Positions 16,975 to 25,614 of a DNA stretch of 64,000 bases are shown in pieces. The notes under the pieces were generated by a model. That model was not told the DNA's origin. It did not search any database and saw only the letters and a program-made list of their open reading frames with translations. A program made the position numbers and the translations under genes. Position 1 is the first letter of the stretch, and every line of letters begins with the position of its first letter. The DNA comes from DATAVB01 sp040414495 (GTDB lineage Bacteria; Actinomycetota; Actinomycetes; Mycobacteriales; QHCD01): the NCBI GenBank assembly GCA_040414495.1, contig JBEDUI010000258.1:1-64000 (forward strand), read 5' to 3'.

Positions 16975-18159
16975 ATGAGAGCTGTGACATGGCATGGCAA
17001 ACGCGATGTTCGGGTGAGCGACGTATCCGATCCCGCGATAATCGACCCAACTGACGCCATCATTCGCATAACGTCCACCGGAATCTGCGGGTCGGATCTG
17101 CATCTGTACGAAGTGCTCGGCGCGTTCATCGATCCAGGCGACATTTTGGGCCACGAACCGATGGGCGTGGTGCAGGAAGTGGGCCGCGACGTCGCCCGCC
17201 TGTCGGTGGGCGATCGCGTGGTTGTGCCGTTCAACGTTTCCTGCGGCACGTGCTGGATGTGCCGCAACGGCCTGCATTCGCAATGCGAGACAACGCAGGT
17301 TCGCGAACAGGGCAATGGCGCCGCCCTGTTCGGCTACACCAAGCTGTACGGCCAGGTCCCCGGCGGTCAGGCCGAATATCTGCGCGTTCCGTTCGCCGAT
17401 CAATTGCCGATCACGGTGCCGGACGGACCGCCGGATGACAGGTTCGTGTATCTCTCGGACGTATTGCCAACGTCGTGGCAGGCGGTCGAGTATGCAGCAA
17501 TTCCCCCCGGCGGCAGTGTTGCCGTACTGGGCCTGGGACCGATCGGCGATATGAGCTGTCGGATCGCACAACATCGCGGGGCCGGCCACGTCATCGGCGT
17601 CGACCTCGTCGACGAACGCCTTGCGCGGTCGGCGGATCGGGGCGTGCAGACCGTGGATCTTCGCAACCACAGCGACGATCTGGCCGAATTGGTCCGGGAT
17701 TCCACCGGCGGGCGCGGACCGGATGCCGTAATCGACGCGGTGGGAATGGAGGCGCACGGCTCGCCGATGGGATCGTTGGCCCAGCGCATGACGTCTCTGC
17801 TGCCCGACGCTCTGGCCCAAGGCATGATGCAGCGGGCCGGAATCGATCGGCTGAACGCCTTGTACACGGCGATCGATCTGGTCCGTCGCGGTGGCACGAT
17901 CTCGCTCTCTGGCGTGTACGGCGGCATGATCGATCCATTGCCGATGATGACGCTTTTCGACAAGCAGATTCAGCTGCGGATGGGCCAGGCCAATGTGCAC
18001 CGATGGGTCAAGGACGTGCTGCCGCTGCTGACCGATAACGACCCGCTGGGAGTCGACGAGTTCGCCACCCACCGGCAACCGCTGGGCGAAGCTCCGAAGG
18101 CGTACGAGACCTTTCAGAAAAAGCGCGACGGCGCGGTCAAAATACTGCTCCAGCCGTAG
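16975..18159 (+). CDS. Zinc-dependent alcohol dehydrogenase (formaldehyde dehydrogenase-like)
   Basis: A 394-residue medium-chain dehydrogenase. Catalytic zinc ligands Cys38, His60 and Glu61 are present (GICGSDLHLYE, GHEPMG), and the structural zinc has all four cysteines at 90, 93, 96 and 104 (CGTCWMCRNGLHSQC). The nucleotide-binding motif is VLGLGPIG. The long insert and the ending resemble the glutathione-independent formaldehyde/threonine dehydrogenase-like group. The ATG at 16975 follows GGAAGGGG; an in-frame ATG nine codons upstream is less likely. It is alone, next to the SDR remnant and convergent with a TetR gene. Confidence 0.9.
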   Translation: MRAVTWHGKRDVRVSDVSDPAIIDPTDAIIRITSTGICGSDLHLYEVLGAFIDPGDILGHEPMGVVQEVGRDVARLSVGDRVVVPFNVSCGTCWMCRNGLHSQCETTQVREQGNGAALFGYTKLYGQVPGGQAEYLRVPFADQLPITVPDGPPDDRFVYLSDVLPTSWQAVEYAAIPPGGSVAVLGLGPIGDMSCRIAQHRGAGHVIGVDLVDERLARSADRGVQTVDLRNHSDDLAELVRDSTGGRGPDAVIDAVGMEAHGSPMGSLAQRMTSLLPDALAQGMMQRAGIDRLNALYTAIDLVRRGGTISLSGVYGGMIDPLPMMTLFDKQIQLRMGQANVHRWVKDVLPLLTDNDPLGVDEFATHRQPLGEAPKAYETFQKKRDGAVKILLQP

Positions 18160-18211
18160 GCTTGCCCGGCCTTCACAAAGCGCGCATCTGGCGCGAATAA
18201 ATCAGCCGGAA

Positions 18212-18826
18212 TTAATTAGTCGCGATGAGCGGCATTACGACGCAGTCAACGATTTCAGCCGCTTCCGCGGCGGTGACCGGCTGGTTGTTGAGAATCATCC
18301 GGTACGTGAGCATGGCCGGCAGCGCTTCGGCATATACGCCGCGTACGGCCTCGGGGCGGACTTCGCCGCGCTCGACCCCACGGCGGAGCAATTCGACGAA
18401 AGCCGCGTGCTTGGGACGGTAAACCTTCTGCTCGACCGCGGCCGCTAGCTCAGGATCACGGGTGGCCTCACACGCCATCGCGCGAATCATCTCCGCGCCT
18501 TCATCGGACACCTGACAGATCCTGGTCGCCAACCTGACCAGCAGGTCACGGGTCGGCGCCTCAGTATCGGTAAGCAACTCACCGACGATTTCGTCGGGCC
18601 CACCGAAGCGAGCGATGAACGCATCAAGCACGAGGTCCTGTTTGGTGGGCCACCGGCGATAAATGCTGGCCTTGCCGGTTTTCGCCCGGGCGGCAACGGA
18701 TTCGATCGTAAACGCGGCATAGCCGACCTCAGCCAGCTCAGCCAGAACCGCGCAGTGGATCGCGTCCTCAAGTGCCGCGCCGCGCCTGCGCTGAGGCGCA
18801 ACCGAAGCTTCCGAGATCACCGTCAC
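18212..18826 (-). CDS. TetR family transcriptional regulator
   Basis: A 204-residue TetR protein. The helix-turn-helix is at about residues 20-65 (GYAAFTIESVAARAKTGKAS then IYRRWPTKQDLVLDAF). The C-terminal domain is of the TetR_C type with VSDEGAEMIRAM. It starts with GTG at 18826 and is divergent from the DHA2 pump, which it most likely represses through the palindrome at 18901-18924. The ligand is unknown. Confidence 0.9.
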   Translation of the reverse strand: MTVISEASVAPQRRRGAALEDAIHCAVLAELAEVGYAAFTIESVAARAKTGKASIYRRWPTKQDLVLDAFIARFGGPDEIVGELLTDTEAPTRDLLVRLATRICQVSDEGAEMIRAMACEATRDPELAAAVEQKVYRPKHAAFVELLRRGVERGEVRPEAVRGVYAEALPAMLTYRMILNNQPVTAAEAAEIVDCVVMPLIATN

Positions 18827-18876
18827 CGTCTATCAGACCTTCCATTGAGAGCTGCGCCACATCGCTTAGTGCACGC

Positions 18877-18924
18877 TTGCGTTCCTTAATCGACGTACGT
18901 AACGTCTCCAGCGTAGGAGACGTT
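18877..18924 (+). promoter_or_regulatory. Pump promoter with overlapping TetR operator
   Basis: TTGCGT (18877-18882), a 17-nt spacer and TAACGT (18900-18905) form a promoter for the DHA2 pump. A perfect palindrome AACGTCTCC-N6-GGAGACGTT (18901-18924) overlaps the -10 box and the predicted start of transcription, the usual place for a TetR operator. A GCGTTCC(T/C)TAA direct repeat flanks it at 18880 and 18927. Confidence 0.7.
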
Positions 18925-18993
18925 CGCGTTCCCTAACACTATGACTTCAGTCGCGGTACAAGCGGTACAACACTAGACATCACGGAGATACCT

Positions 18994-20580
18994 GTGACAG
19001 ACACGGTACGAGGCACAGTCGCCTCGGCTCCACCGCGCCAAACCGCGCGGCGTAGCACCCATCCGGCGCTACTGCTGTTCCTGATCGCGGGCGCCCAGCT
19101 CATGGTCGTGCTGGACGCGACGATCGTGAACATCGCGCTGCCCTCGATGGGGCGCTACTTCGACAAGAGCCAAACCGACATGACGTGGGCGATCAACGCC
19201 TACACGCTCGCGTTCGGCGGTCTGCTGTTGCTCGGTGGACGAGCGGCCGACATCCTGGGCCGAAGGCAGATGTTCATCGCCGGATTAGCTCTCTTCTCCT
19301 TCGGCAGCCTGCTCGGCGGACTGGCGACGAGCTACGAAATGCTGTTGATCGGCCGCGTCATTCAAGGTGTCGGAGGCGCGATCGCCGCGCCGACCGCGCT
19401 GTCGCTGATCACCACGCTGTTCAAGGAAGGGCCGGAACGAAATCGCGCATTTGCCGTCTATGCCGGCGTTTCCGGCGGTGGCGCGGCGATCGGCCTGCTG
19501 CTGGGCGGCATCCTCACCGAGTACCTCGACTGGCGGTGGGTGCTGTTCGTCAACGTCCCGATCGGCGTGGTCCTGATGGTCGGCGGGTTCCTGTACATAC
19601 ACGCGTCCGAGCGGCTCTCCGGTCGCTTCGACATCGTCGGATCGGTGCTGTCGGTGGCCGGCATGGTCGCCCTCGTGTACGGGTTCATCAACGCGGCCAA
19701 CCACAGTTGGAGCCAGGGCGTGACGGTCGCCTCGCTGTTCGGCGGCGTAGTCCTGCTGGCTGCCTTCGCGCTGTACGAGTCGCGCTCGAAGATCGCGATC
19801 ATGCCGATGCGGATCTTCGCCAACCGGTCACGGGCCGGCTCGTACGTGATCATGCTGATTCTCGGCGCCGCGATGTTCGGCATGTTCTATTTCATGACGT
19901 TCTTCGTCCAGGGCGTGATGGGCTTCAGTTCGCTGAAGACAGGCGTGTCCTATCTGCCGTTCAGCGCCGTCATCATCATCGGCTCCGGAATTGTCAGCCA
20001 GGTCCTGCCCCGCACCGGGCCGAAACCGCTGCTGATGCTGGGTTCTGCGTTCATCACGATCGGACTGTTCTGGTTCGCCCAGGTCAACACGAACACCTCG
20101 TATTGGTCGGGCGTGTTCCCGCCAATGATCGTGATGGCCACTGGCATGTCGATGGTGTTCGTGCCGCTGACCGTCGTCGCGGTCACCAAGGTCACGAATA
20201 CCGACACGGGCCTGGCGTCGGCGCTGCTCAACGTCGGCCAGCAGGTCGGCGGCTCGATCGGCCTGGCCGTGCTCGCCACCGCCTTCGCGAGTGCCTCGCG
20301 CAGTGAGGGCAAGTCGCAATTCACCAAGCTGGCCGGTGCGTCGCAACGGCATTTCCAGGAACTGCTGGCCAGTTCGCAGAGCGGTAAGCCGGCATCCCCC
20401 GCGGCGCTGGCCGATCACCCTGCGGTGCAGGCCTTCCGTACCGTGCAGGCGCACGGTGCCAGCCACGGGTTCACGGTGGCCGCGATATTCGGCATCGTTG
20501 CTGTGGTCGCGTCGGTCGTGATGATCACCGTTAAGAAGCGCGACATGCAGCAGGTAACCGAAATCGCCGTCAGCGCCTGA
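18994..20580 (+). CDS. MFS transporter, DHA2 (EmrB/QacA) family
   Basis: A 528-residue 14-helix drug:H+ antiporter. Motif D1 LDATIVNIALPSMG, motif A GGRAADILGRR, and motif C GGGAAIGLLLGGILTEYLDW are clear. Residues about 440-490 form a polar loop before the last helix. It starts with GTG at 18994 behind GGAGA. Divergent TetR, the operator-overlapped promoter and the terminator behind it make a self-contained efflux unit. The compound exported is not known. Confidence 0.93.
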   Translation: MTDTVRGTVASAPPRQTARRSTHPALLLFLIAGAQLMVVLDATIVNIALPSMGRYFDKSQTDMTWAINAYTLAFGGLLLLGGRAADILGRRQMFIAGLALFSFGSLLGGLATSYEMLLIGRVIQGVGGAIAAPTALSLITTLFKEGPERNRAFAVYAGVSGGGAAIGLLLGGILTEYLDWRWVLFVNVPIGVVLMVGGFLYIHASERLSGRFDIVGSVLSVAGMVALVYGFINAANHSWSQGVTVASLFGGVVLLAAFALYESRSKIAIMPMRIFANRSRAGSYVIMLILGAAMFGMFYFMTFFVQGVMGFSSLKTGVSYLPFSAVIIIGSGIVSQVLPRTGPKPLLMLGSAFITIGLFWFAQVNTNTSYWSGVFPPMIVMATGMSMVFVPLTVVAVTKVTNTDTGLASALLNVGQQVGGSIGLAVLATAFASASRSEGKSQFTKLAGASQRHFQELLASSQSGKPASPAALADHPAVQAFRTVQAHGASHGFTVAAIFGIVAVVASVVMITVKKRDMQQVTEIAVSA

Positions 20581-20604
20581 TCCCCTGCAGCTTTTCGCCT
20601 GATT

Positions 20605-20643
20605 GCCCAGGCCCGCCAATCCTCGGCGGGCCTGGGCTCTTTC
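20605..20643 (+). terminator. Terminator of the DHA2 pump gene
   Basis: GCCCAGGCCCGCC pairs perfectly with GGCGGGCCTGGGC across AATCCTC, followed by TCTTT, 24 bp behind the stop codon. Confidence 0.85.
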
Positions 20644-20681
20644 GGTGCGTGACGGCCGGGCGTCGTTCTGGTCCACTGTGG

Positions 20682-21554
20682 TCAGTCGGCGGCGGTTCGT
20701 TCCAGTTCGGACAGTGCCCCGGCCGCCGATTCGAACCTCGTGATCGCCGCCTCGTCGCCGTAATTCCTGGCGACGAACGTCAGATAATCCACCTTGCTGC
20801 ACACGGTCGCGGCCAGATAGCCGCGCCGCCAGGCAAGCGTTGCCGTCGATTCACCGGTCAATGCCTGCCATGTCGCCGCGTACCGCTCGTACCCGCGACT
20901 GCCAGGCGGCCCGGGCGTAATCAGATCGAGTTGAGGTATTCCGTACGCGGCGCCGCCCCAATCGATCAGCCTGCTGCCACCCTCATTGACGACCACGTTG
21001 TTGCGATGCACATCGCCATGTAGCAAGGTCCGCGGGTGCTCGGTGAGTACCTCGACGATCATCCGGTGCGACGCCCACGACTGCACCGCCTCGATTATCG
21101 GTTGCAGCGACGGGCGGGCCAGCTGCCGGAGTCGGGGCACCGCGCATCTGGCTTTCCACCAAGCGGCGTCGCGCACCGGGATCGCGTCCAGCGGCTCGGA
21201 ATTCAGGTAATGCGCATGTATTGCCGCCAATGATTCCACCACGTTGTCCGGGAGCGCGGTCTCTTCCGGCGCGGGTTCCCCGGTGTAGAACGGAATGGCG
21301 ATCCAGTCGCCACGGGAATCCCGGCCGGATCCGAGCAATTGCGGAATTGCCGTCGCCCCTCGTACGCGGCCAGCCGCACGTAGTGCCACGACCTCCGCGC
21401 GCGACGTCCACTTCAGCAATACCGTCGCCTCACGGCCATTCATCACAACCCGCAGCTTTTCCTTGGCCGCCGTAAGCTGCCCGCGCAGAACCGGTTCCCG
21501 GGCCACGACGTCGAAACACGATTCGGGCGAGGGCACATCTCGGTATTCGCACAC
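20682..21554 (-). CDS. Aminoglycoside phosphotransferase-like (APH) family protein
   Basis: A 290-residue kinase-like protein. LLHGDVHRNNVVV holds the catalytic Asp and Asn of the Brenner motif, and RLIDWGGAAYG the metal-binding Asp. The N-terminal lobe has VLLKWTSRAEVV with the ATP Lys. The APH family includes antibiotic, choline, homoserine and sugar kinases; nothing here points to resistance specifically. It starts with GTG at 21554. Confidence 0.85.
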   Translation of the reverse strand: MCEYRDVPSPESCFDVVAREPVLRGQLTAAKEKLRVVMNGREATVLLKWTSRAEVVALRAAGRVRGATAIPQLLGSGRDSRGDWIAIPFYTGEPAPEETALPDNVVESLAAIHAHYLNSEPLDAIPVRDAAWWKARCAVPRLRQLARPSLQPIIEAVQSWASHRMIVEVLTEHPRTLLHGDVHRNNVVVNEGGSRLIDWGGAAYGIPQLDLITPGPPGSRGYERYAATWQALTGESTATLAWRRGYLAATVCSKVDYLTFVARNYGDEAAITRFESAAGALSELERTAAD

Positions 21555-21616
21555 GTGACGCTCCTACGGGCGTGCGGACATCAAGCGGGCCGGCACAAAA
21601 TACGGCGCTGAAAGAA

Positions 21617-21970
21617 TTACTCCAACCAGTCGGTCATGAAACGCGGGCTGGCGTGAATGTGCACGGCCTCGTAACCGCCGGGCCCGGTCACAAACTTATG
21701 AGGTGTTTCGGCTGGCGCCACAAGCACCTGGCCGGCATGAGCGACCAATTCCTCGGAGCCGATGGTAAAGGTGGCGCTGCCGCGTTTGATGATGAATGTC
21801 TCCGCGTACGGGTGTTTGTGCAGCCGCGGCCCTTCACCGGATTGGGCCCTGGACTCGAGGATGATCGAGATACCGGCGGCGCCAGGGAGATTCTGGAAGT
21901 TCTCGGTCCAGTCGTCGCCGTCGTTCCGCCCGTCACCGCGACTGACTACGAGTTCGTGTGCGCTTGTCAT
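21617..21970 (-). CDS. Cupin domain protein
   Basis: A 117-residue single cupin. The metal site is in the two cupin motifs: GPRLHKHPYAETFIIKRG (H, H, E) and a late H in APAETPHKFVTG. The ATG at 21970 is preferred over the GTG two codons up because it sits at a better distance from GAGAGGA. The substrate is unknown; small cupins are often sugar-binding or oxidative enzymes. Confidence 0.85.
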   Translation of the reverse strand: MTSAHELVVSRGDGRNDGDDWTENFQNLPGAAGISIILESRAQSGEGPRLHKHPYAETFIIKRGSATFTIGSEELVAHAGQVLVAPAETPHKFVTGPGGYEAVHIHASPRFMTDWLE

Positions 21971-22031
21971 GTGCACGATCCTCTCACCCCGGAGCCGCGG
22001 GCCAAGGCGCTAGCCAGGGATCGAGCGTCGT

Positions 22032-22259
22032 TCAACAGTACGGTACGCGGCCACCCTGCCGGGACTGCGTACCAGCGTGCGGGAAATTGAGCGTATGGCC
22101 GCCGCGGGTGGCTTTCGCGGCGAGGTAATTCGAATTCGCCGCGGACAGGTGCATCCGGGTTGGCACGCATTCGGTCACGGTGATCCCGAGTTCGGCGAGC
22201 TGCACCGCCTTGTCCGGATTGTTGGTCAGCAGGGCCACCCGGGAGCGACCCAGTTGCAT
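22032..22259 (-). pseudogene. Remnant of a GTP cyclohydrolase II (RibA) C-terminus
   Basis: The frame SRVALLTNNPDKAVQLAEL, then GITVTECVPTRMHLSAAN and YLAAKATRGGHTLNFP, matches the end of actinobacterial RibA-type GTP cyclohydrolase II, where LLTNNPxK is the conserved late motif. The catalytic core with the zinc cysteines and the GTP site is missing; the 190 bp upstream, up to the methyltransferase stop at 22452, carry no recognisable RibA sequence in any frame. It lies at the end of the pterin-like cluster and in the same direction, so a complete gene was probably once the last member. Intact expression as a short peptide is possible but unlikely. Confidence 0.65.
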
Positions 22260-22451
22260 TCTGGAACTCCCCCGTTTCAGTCCTGAGAATGGCGCGGCGC
22301 CCCCGCAGCGATGCCGCCAACAGGACGACGGCGCCGGGCAGACCCGCGACACCGCGATGATCGGCATGGTCGAGCGCACCGCCGATGGCAGCACCAGCAA
22401 CGCGAGCACGGTCAACCCGACCTGCACCTGCCACCCTCCAGCCGGTCCGAA

Positions 22452-23246
22452 TCATTCGCATCCTTGCTGAGCCGGCATCCGACCGGAACGGCTTGCCGGA
22501 ATGGCCAGCAGGTCCTGGTGGTGGACGGCTACGCCGGGCGATTCGTCGAGCCGGCGCTTGATGTACGAGGCGGCCGGCCCGGCCAGTTCGGGTCGCTGCT
22601 CGCAGGCCGCGTCCACCCAGCCGATGAGCCATTCCGTGGTCAATGCCGATTCGGCCGGGCCGAGATGCCAGGGGCTGTCACGGACCAGGACGTTCCAGCC
22701 GCGCCGGGTGAATGCCTCGCGCGCCGCCGCGATCGCGTCCGGGCCGAGCAGTTGCCGGCCGCCGACCGTCCGCCGCTGATGGTCGTTGAACGCCTCGGCG
22801 ATCGGCTGGTCGAGCGGATCGGCCGGGGTGAGATCGACCCGTCCGACGACGGTGAGCGTGATCAGGACCGGGCAGCCGGCCTCGGCGCAGCTCGCGACGA
22901 GGCGCTCAAGTTCGTCGGCGGTCATGATGTCGAGCAGGGCCGAGGCCGTGATCAGGTCCGCGCCGGCCAGCTCACCCGGATCGAGCCGCGTGATGTCCCG
23001 CTGCCGGGTCACGACGGTGACACCGGGTACGTCGGCCGCGGCGAGCAGTTCGGCGTCCCGGTCGTAGAGGATCCAGTGCTGCGGCCCGGTCAGTCGCGGG
23101 GCGAGCCACCGGCCCATCGACCCGGTTCCGCAGCCGAGGTCGTGAATGACCGAGCAGGGCGCCGGGATGTGGTCCACCAATTCGGCCGAGCGCGCGGCGG
23201 CGTCGGCCGGCTCCCGTAACCGCAGCCACTGCGGGCTGACCCTCAC
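22452..23246 (-). CDS. Class I SAM-dependent methyltransferase
   Basis: A 264-residue methyltransferase. HDLGCGTGSMGRWLAP is motif I, ILYDRDAELL motif II with the ribose-binding Asp, DLITASALLDIM motif IV. No membrane segment. It starts with GTG at 23246, overlapping the stop of the glycosyltransferase by GTGA. It is the last intact gene of a five-gene operon (HAD, dehydrogenase, PTPS-like, GT4, methyltransferase). The substrate is unknown. Confidence 0.88.
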   Translation of the reverse strand: MRVSPQWLRLREPADAAARSAELVDHIPAPCSVIHDLGCGTGSMGRWLAPRLTGPQHWILYDRDAELLAAADVPGVTVVTRQRDITRLDPGELAGADLITASALLDIMTADELERLVASCAEAGCPVLITLTVVGRVDLTPADPLDQPIAEAFNDHQRRTVGGRQLLGPDAIAAAREAFTRRGWNVLVRDSPWHLGPAESALTTEWLIGWVDAACEQRPELAGPAASYIKRRLDESPGVAVHHQDLLAIPASRSGRMPAQQGCE

Positions 23247-24262
23247 GCGGCCACCTCGCTCAGTACGTCGGAGATCCGGCGCGCGGTCGCCGACCAGTCC
23301 GGCAAGGTCGCGCGACGTTCGCGGGCAGCGCGGCGCAAACGCTGCCGTAGCGCCGAATCGGCGAGCCAGCGACGCAACGCCCCGGCCAGAGCCGCCGAGT
23401 CACCGGCCGGCACCAACAGGCCGGGCCGGGTTCCGCAGCCGAGCGCCTCGGATATGCCGCCGACGGAGGTCGCGATAACCGGCAACCCGCGCGCCAACCC
23501 CTCGGCAACGACCATGCCGTACGTCTCGGCGTGCGAGGCCAGCACGAGCACGTCGGCCCGGGCGTACGCGCGATCCAGTTCCGCGCCGGCGAGCGGTCCG
23601 GTGAACCGCACCCGGTCGCTGATCCCGCCCATGAGCGCCTGCCGGTCGAGGCGCCCCGCGAATTCCCGGTCGAGTGGGCCGACGAACGTACAGCGCCACG
23701 GCCGGTCGGTGATGGTGGCCAATGAGGTGAGCAGTACGTCATGGCCTTTGTGTGGCGCCACCGTCGCTACGCACAGCAGTTTCCCGCCGGTCTGCGTTCC
23801 CGGCGCGAGTGCGGCCGGCTCGACACCGGGTTCGGCTACGTGGACCCGCGCCGGCCGCAGTCGGTAAAGATCGAGCAATCGAGTCCGGGTCCATGTGCTG
23901 GTCGTGATCAGCGCTGCCGCCGCGGCAAATACGTCCCGTTCCGCACTCGAATCCAGCGGCATGTGTACGAGTACGACCTCCCGTACCCGAGCCGCCTCGG
24001 GTACGAGAATCTCCGGCACCGTCGAGGCGATCAGGCCGTCGAGCAGTACGAGCGCGCCATCGGGGACGGCGGCGATCACGCTCGCGAGTGCCGTACGCGC
24101 CGCCATATCCGGCGCGGGCCACGAGCCGTATACCGCGGTAATACGCACCGACCAACCGATCGCCGTAAGCCCGTGGCAGATCTGGCGGTCGTACACATTG
24201 CCGCCGCTTGGCCGCTGCGGATCGTCGAAACCGTCCGGCACGATCACGTACACATGCCTCAC
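23243..24262 (-). CDS. Glycosyltransferase family 4
   Basis: A 339-residue GT-B enzyme. The N-terminal domain begins VRHVYVIVPDGFDDPQ with a GGNVYDRQICHGL acceptor loop; the C-terminal domain has LLCVATVAPHKGHDVLL and LASHAETYGMVVAEGLARGLP, the GT4 nucleotide-sugar motif with EGLARG. The GTG at 24262 overlaps the PTPS-like stop (GTGA), so translation is coupled; an upstream start would overlap more. It would glycosylate the product of this cluster; donor and acceptor are unknown. Confidence 0.9.
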   Translation of the reverse strand: MRHVYVIVPDGFDDPQRPSGGNVYDRQICHGLTAIGWSVRITAVYGSWPAPDMAARTALASVIAAVPDGALVLLDGLIASTVPEILVPEAARVREVVLVHMPLDSSAERDVFAAAAALITTSTWTRTRLLDLYRLRPARVHVAEPGVEPAALAPGTQTGGKLLCVATVAPHKGHDVLLTSLATITDRPWRCTFVGPLDREFAGRLDRQALMGGISDRVRFTGPLAGAELDRAYARADVLVLASHAETYGMVVAEGLARGLPVIATSVGGISEALGCGTRPGLLVPAGDSAALAGALRRWLADSALRQRLRRAARERRATLPDWSATARRISDVLSEVAA

Positions 24263-24642
24263 AGCGTGAGCTCGTAACTGGCCCACGCGACGTGCGATTC
24301 GTGCAGCGTGACGGTAATTCCGGCCAAGCCCTGATCACCGACCCGTTCGGCCAACCGCTCGGCGACGACCTGGGCCAGCGCCTCGGTGGAGGTGTTGATG
24401 CCGGCGAACGCGGGTTCCTCGTCGAGGTTGCGATAGGTCAGCTGACCCAATACGTCGTGCAATTCCTCGGTCGCCCAGCCGATGTCGACGACGATGTTGT
24501 CCGCGTCGAGCGTCGCCCGCCGGAACGTCGCGTCGACCACGTACGTGGCGCCGTGCAGGCGCTGCGCGGGTCCGAACACCTCGCCCCGGAAGCTGTGGGC
24601 GATCATCATGTGATCGCGGACGGTCACGCTGAACAATGCCAT
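24259..24642 (-). CDS. 6-pyruvoyl-tetrahydropterin synthase / QueD-like protein with altered active site
   Basis: A 127-residue T-fold protein of the PTPS/QueD family: the MIAHSF start (first zinc His), the RLHG block, IVVDIGWATEELHDVL, YRNLDE, and the late HESHVAWASYEL with the pterin-binding Glu. The zinc site is incomplete: the usual HGH is HGA, so one His ligand is missing, and the position of the catalytic Cys ahead of it holds Ala (GPAQRLHGA). Normal PTPS or carboxytetrahydropterin synthase chemistry is therefore unlikely. The ATG at 24642 directly follows the stop of the dehydrogenase gene. Confidence 0.85.
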   Translation of the reverse strand: MALFSVTVRDHMMIAHSFRGEVFGPAQRLHGATYVVDATFRRATLDADNIVVDIGWATEELHDVLGQLTYRNLDEEPAFAGINTSTEALAQVVAERLAERVGDQGLAGITVTLHESHVAWASYELTL

Positions 24643-25614
24643 TCACCCTTCCCCGTAGGTCACCGTGTGGCAGAGCGCGGGCAGGCTTCCGTCGACCAGC
24701 CGCGGCATGATCTCGGGCAGTTCGTCGAATTGGGATTGGCCCGTGATCAGTACGTCAAAAGCCGGATCGCGCAACAATTCCAGCGCGAGCGCCAGCCGGT
24801 CGGCGGTGCTGCGATGTGCCCGCCGGGCCGGGGCGATCCGGCCGACCTGACTGGCCCGGATAGCCAGCCGAGCCGAATGGAAAGCGCCGCCGAGCGATAT
24901 CCGTACGTCGTTGTCGCCGTACCAACTCAGTTCGATGACCGTGCCCTCCGCCGCGAGCAGGTCGAGCGAGGTCTGCAGGCCGGCCGACGTCGCACTGGCG
25001 TGGAAAACCAGGTCGCAGCTTTCAGCCGGCAGGCCGAAATCGACGCCGAGCTTGGCCGCGACCTCGGCCCGGGATTCCTCAATGTCGACCAGGCTGACCC
25101 GAATACCGGGAATGCCGGCGAGCAGGCGCGCGACGCAGCACCCGACCATGCCGGCCCCGACGACCGCGATCCGGTCACCGACCAGCGGCGCCGCATCCCA
25201 CAGCGCATTGACGGCAGTCTCCACCGCGCCGGCCAGAACCGCCCGCCCAGCCGGCACATCATCCGGTACGACCGTCACCGCATGGGCCGGCACGACGTAC
25301 GCGGTCTGATGCGGATACAGACAGAACACCGTACGGCCCAGCAGCCGCGGCGGACCGTAGTCGACAACGCCGACATTGAGGTAGCCGTATTTCACCGGTC
25401 CGGGGAAATCGCCCTCCTGGAACGGGGCGCGCATCGCGGTGAACTGGCTGGATGGGACGCCGCCGCGGAAGACCAGAGTCTCGGTACCGCGGCTGATTCC
25501 GGATCGCACCGTTCGTACGACCACATCGTCTGTACCCGGCGCACCCAGCGATACCGGGCGGATTTCGCCCACGCCCGGTTCGCGTACCCAGAATGCGCGC
25601 GCGTCTGTCCTCAT
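24643..25614 (-). CDS. Zinc-type alcohol dehydrogenase relative (BchC-like) lacking zinc ligands
   Basis: A 323-residue medium-chain dehydrogenase. The catalytic-zinc Cys is replaced: the usual CGTD is SRGTET (SGISRGTETLVFRG), a form also seen in BchC-like dehydrogenases, and the four structural-zinc cysteines are absent. The nucleotide-binding motif VVGAGMVGCCVARLLA is intact, followed by VDIEESR with an Asp that favours NAD. The ATG at 25614 overlaps the HAD stop by ATGA. Second gene of the cluster. Confidence 0.85.
   Translation of the reverse strand: MRTDARAFWVREPGVGEIRPVSLGAPGTDDVVVRTVRSGISRGTETLVFRGGVPSSQFTAMRAPFQEGDFPGPVKYGYLNVGVVDYGPPRLLGRTVFCLYPHQTAYVVPAHAVTVVPDDVPAGRAVLAGAVETAVNALWDAAPLVGDRIAVVGAGMVGCCVARLLAGIPGIRVSLVDIEESRAEVAAKLGVDFGLPAESCDLVFHASATSAGLQTSLDLLAAEGTVIELSWYGDNDVRISLGGAFHSARLAIRASQVGRIAPARRAHRSTADRLALALELLRDPAFDVLITGQSQFDELPEIMPRLVDGSLPALCHTVTYGEG

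Noticed and set aside
16625..17050. A 141-codon minus-strand gene as an intact protein
   Set aside because: Only the last 60 codons resemble a family (SDR), the front overlaps the divergent dehydrogenase gene and the family core is missing.
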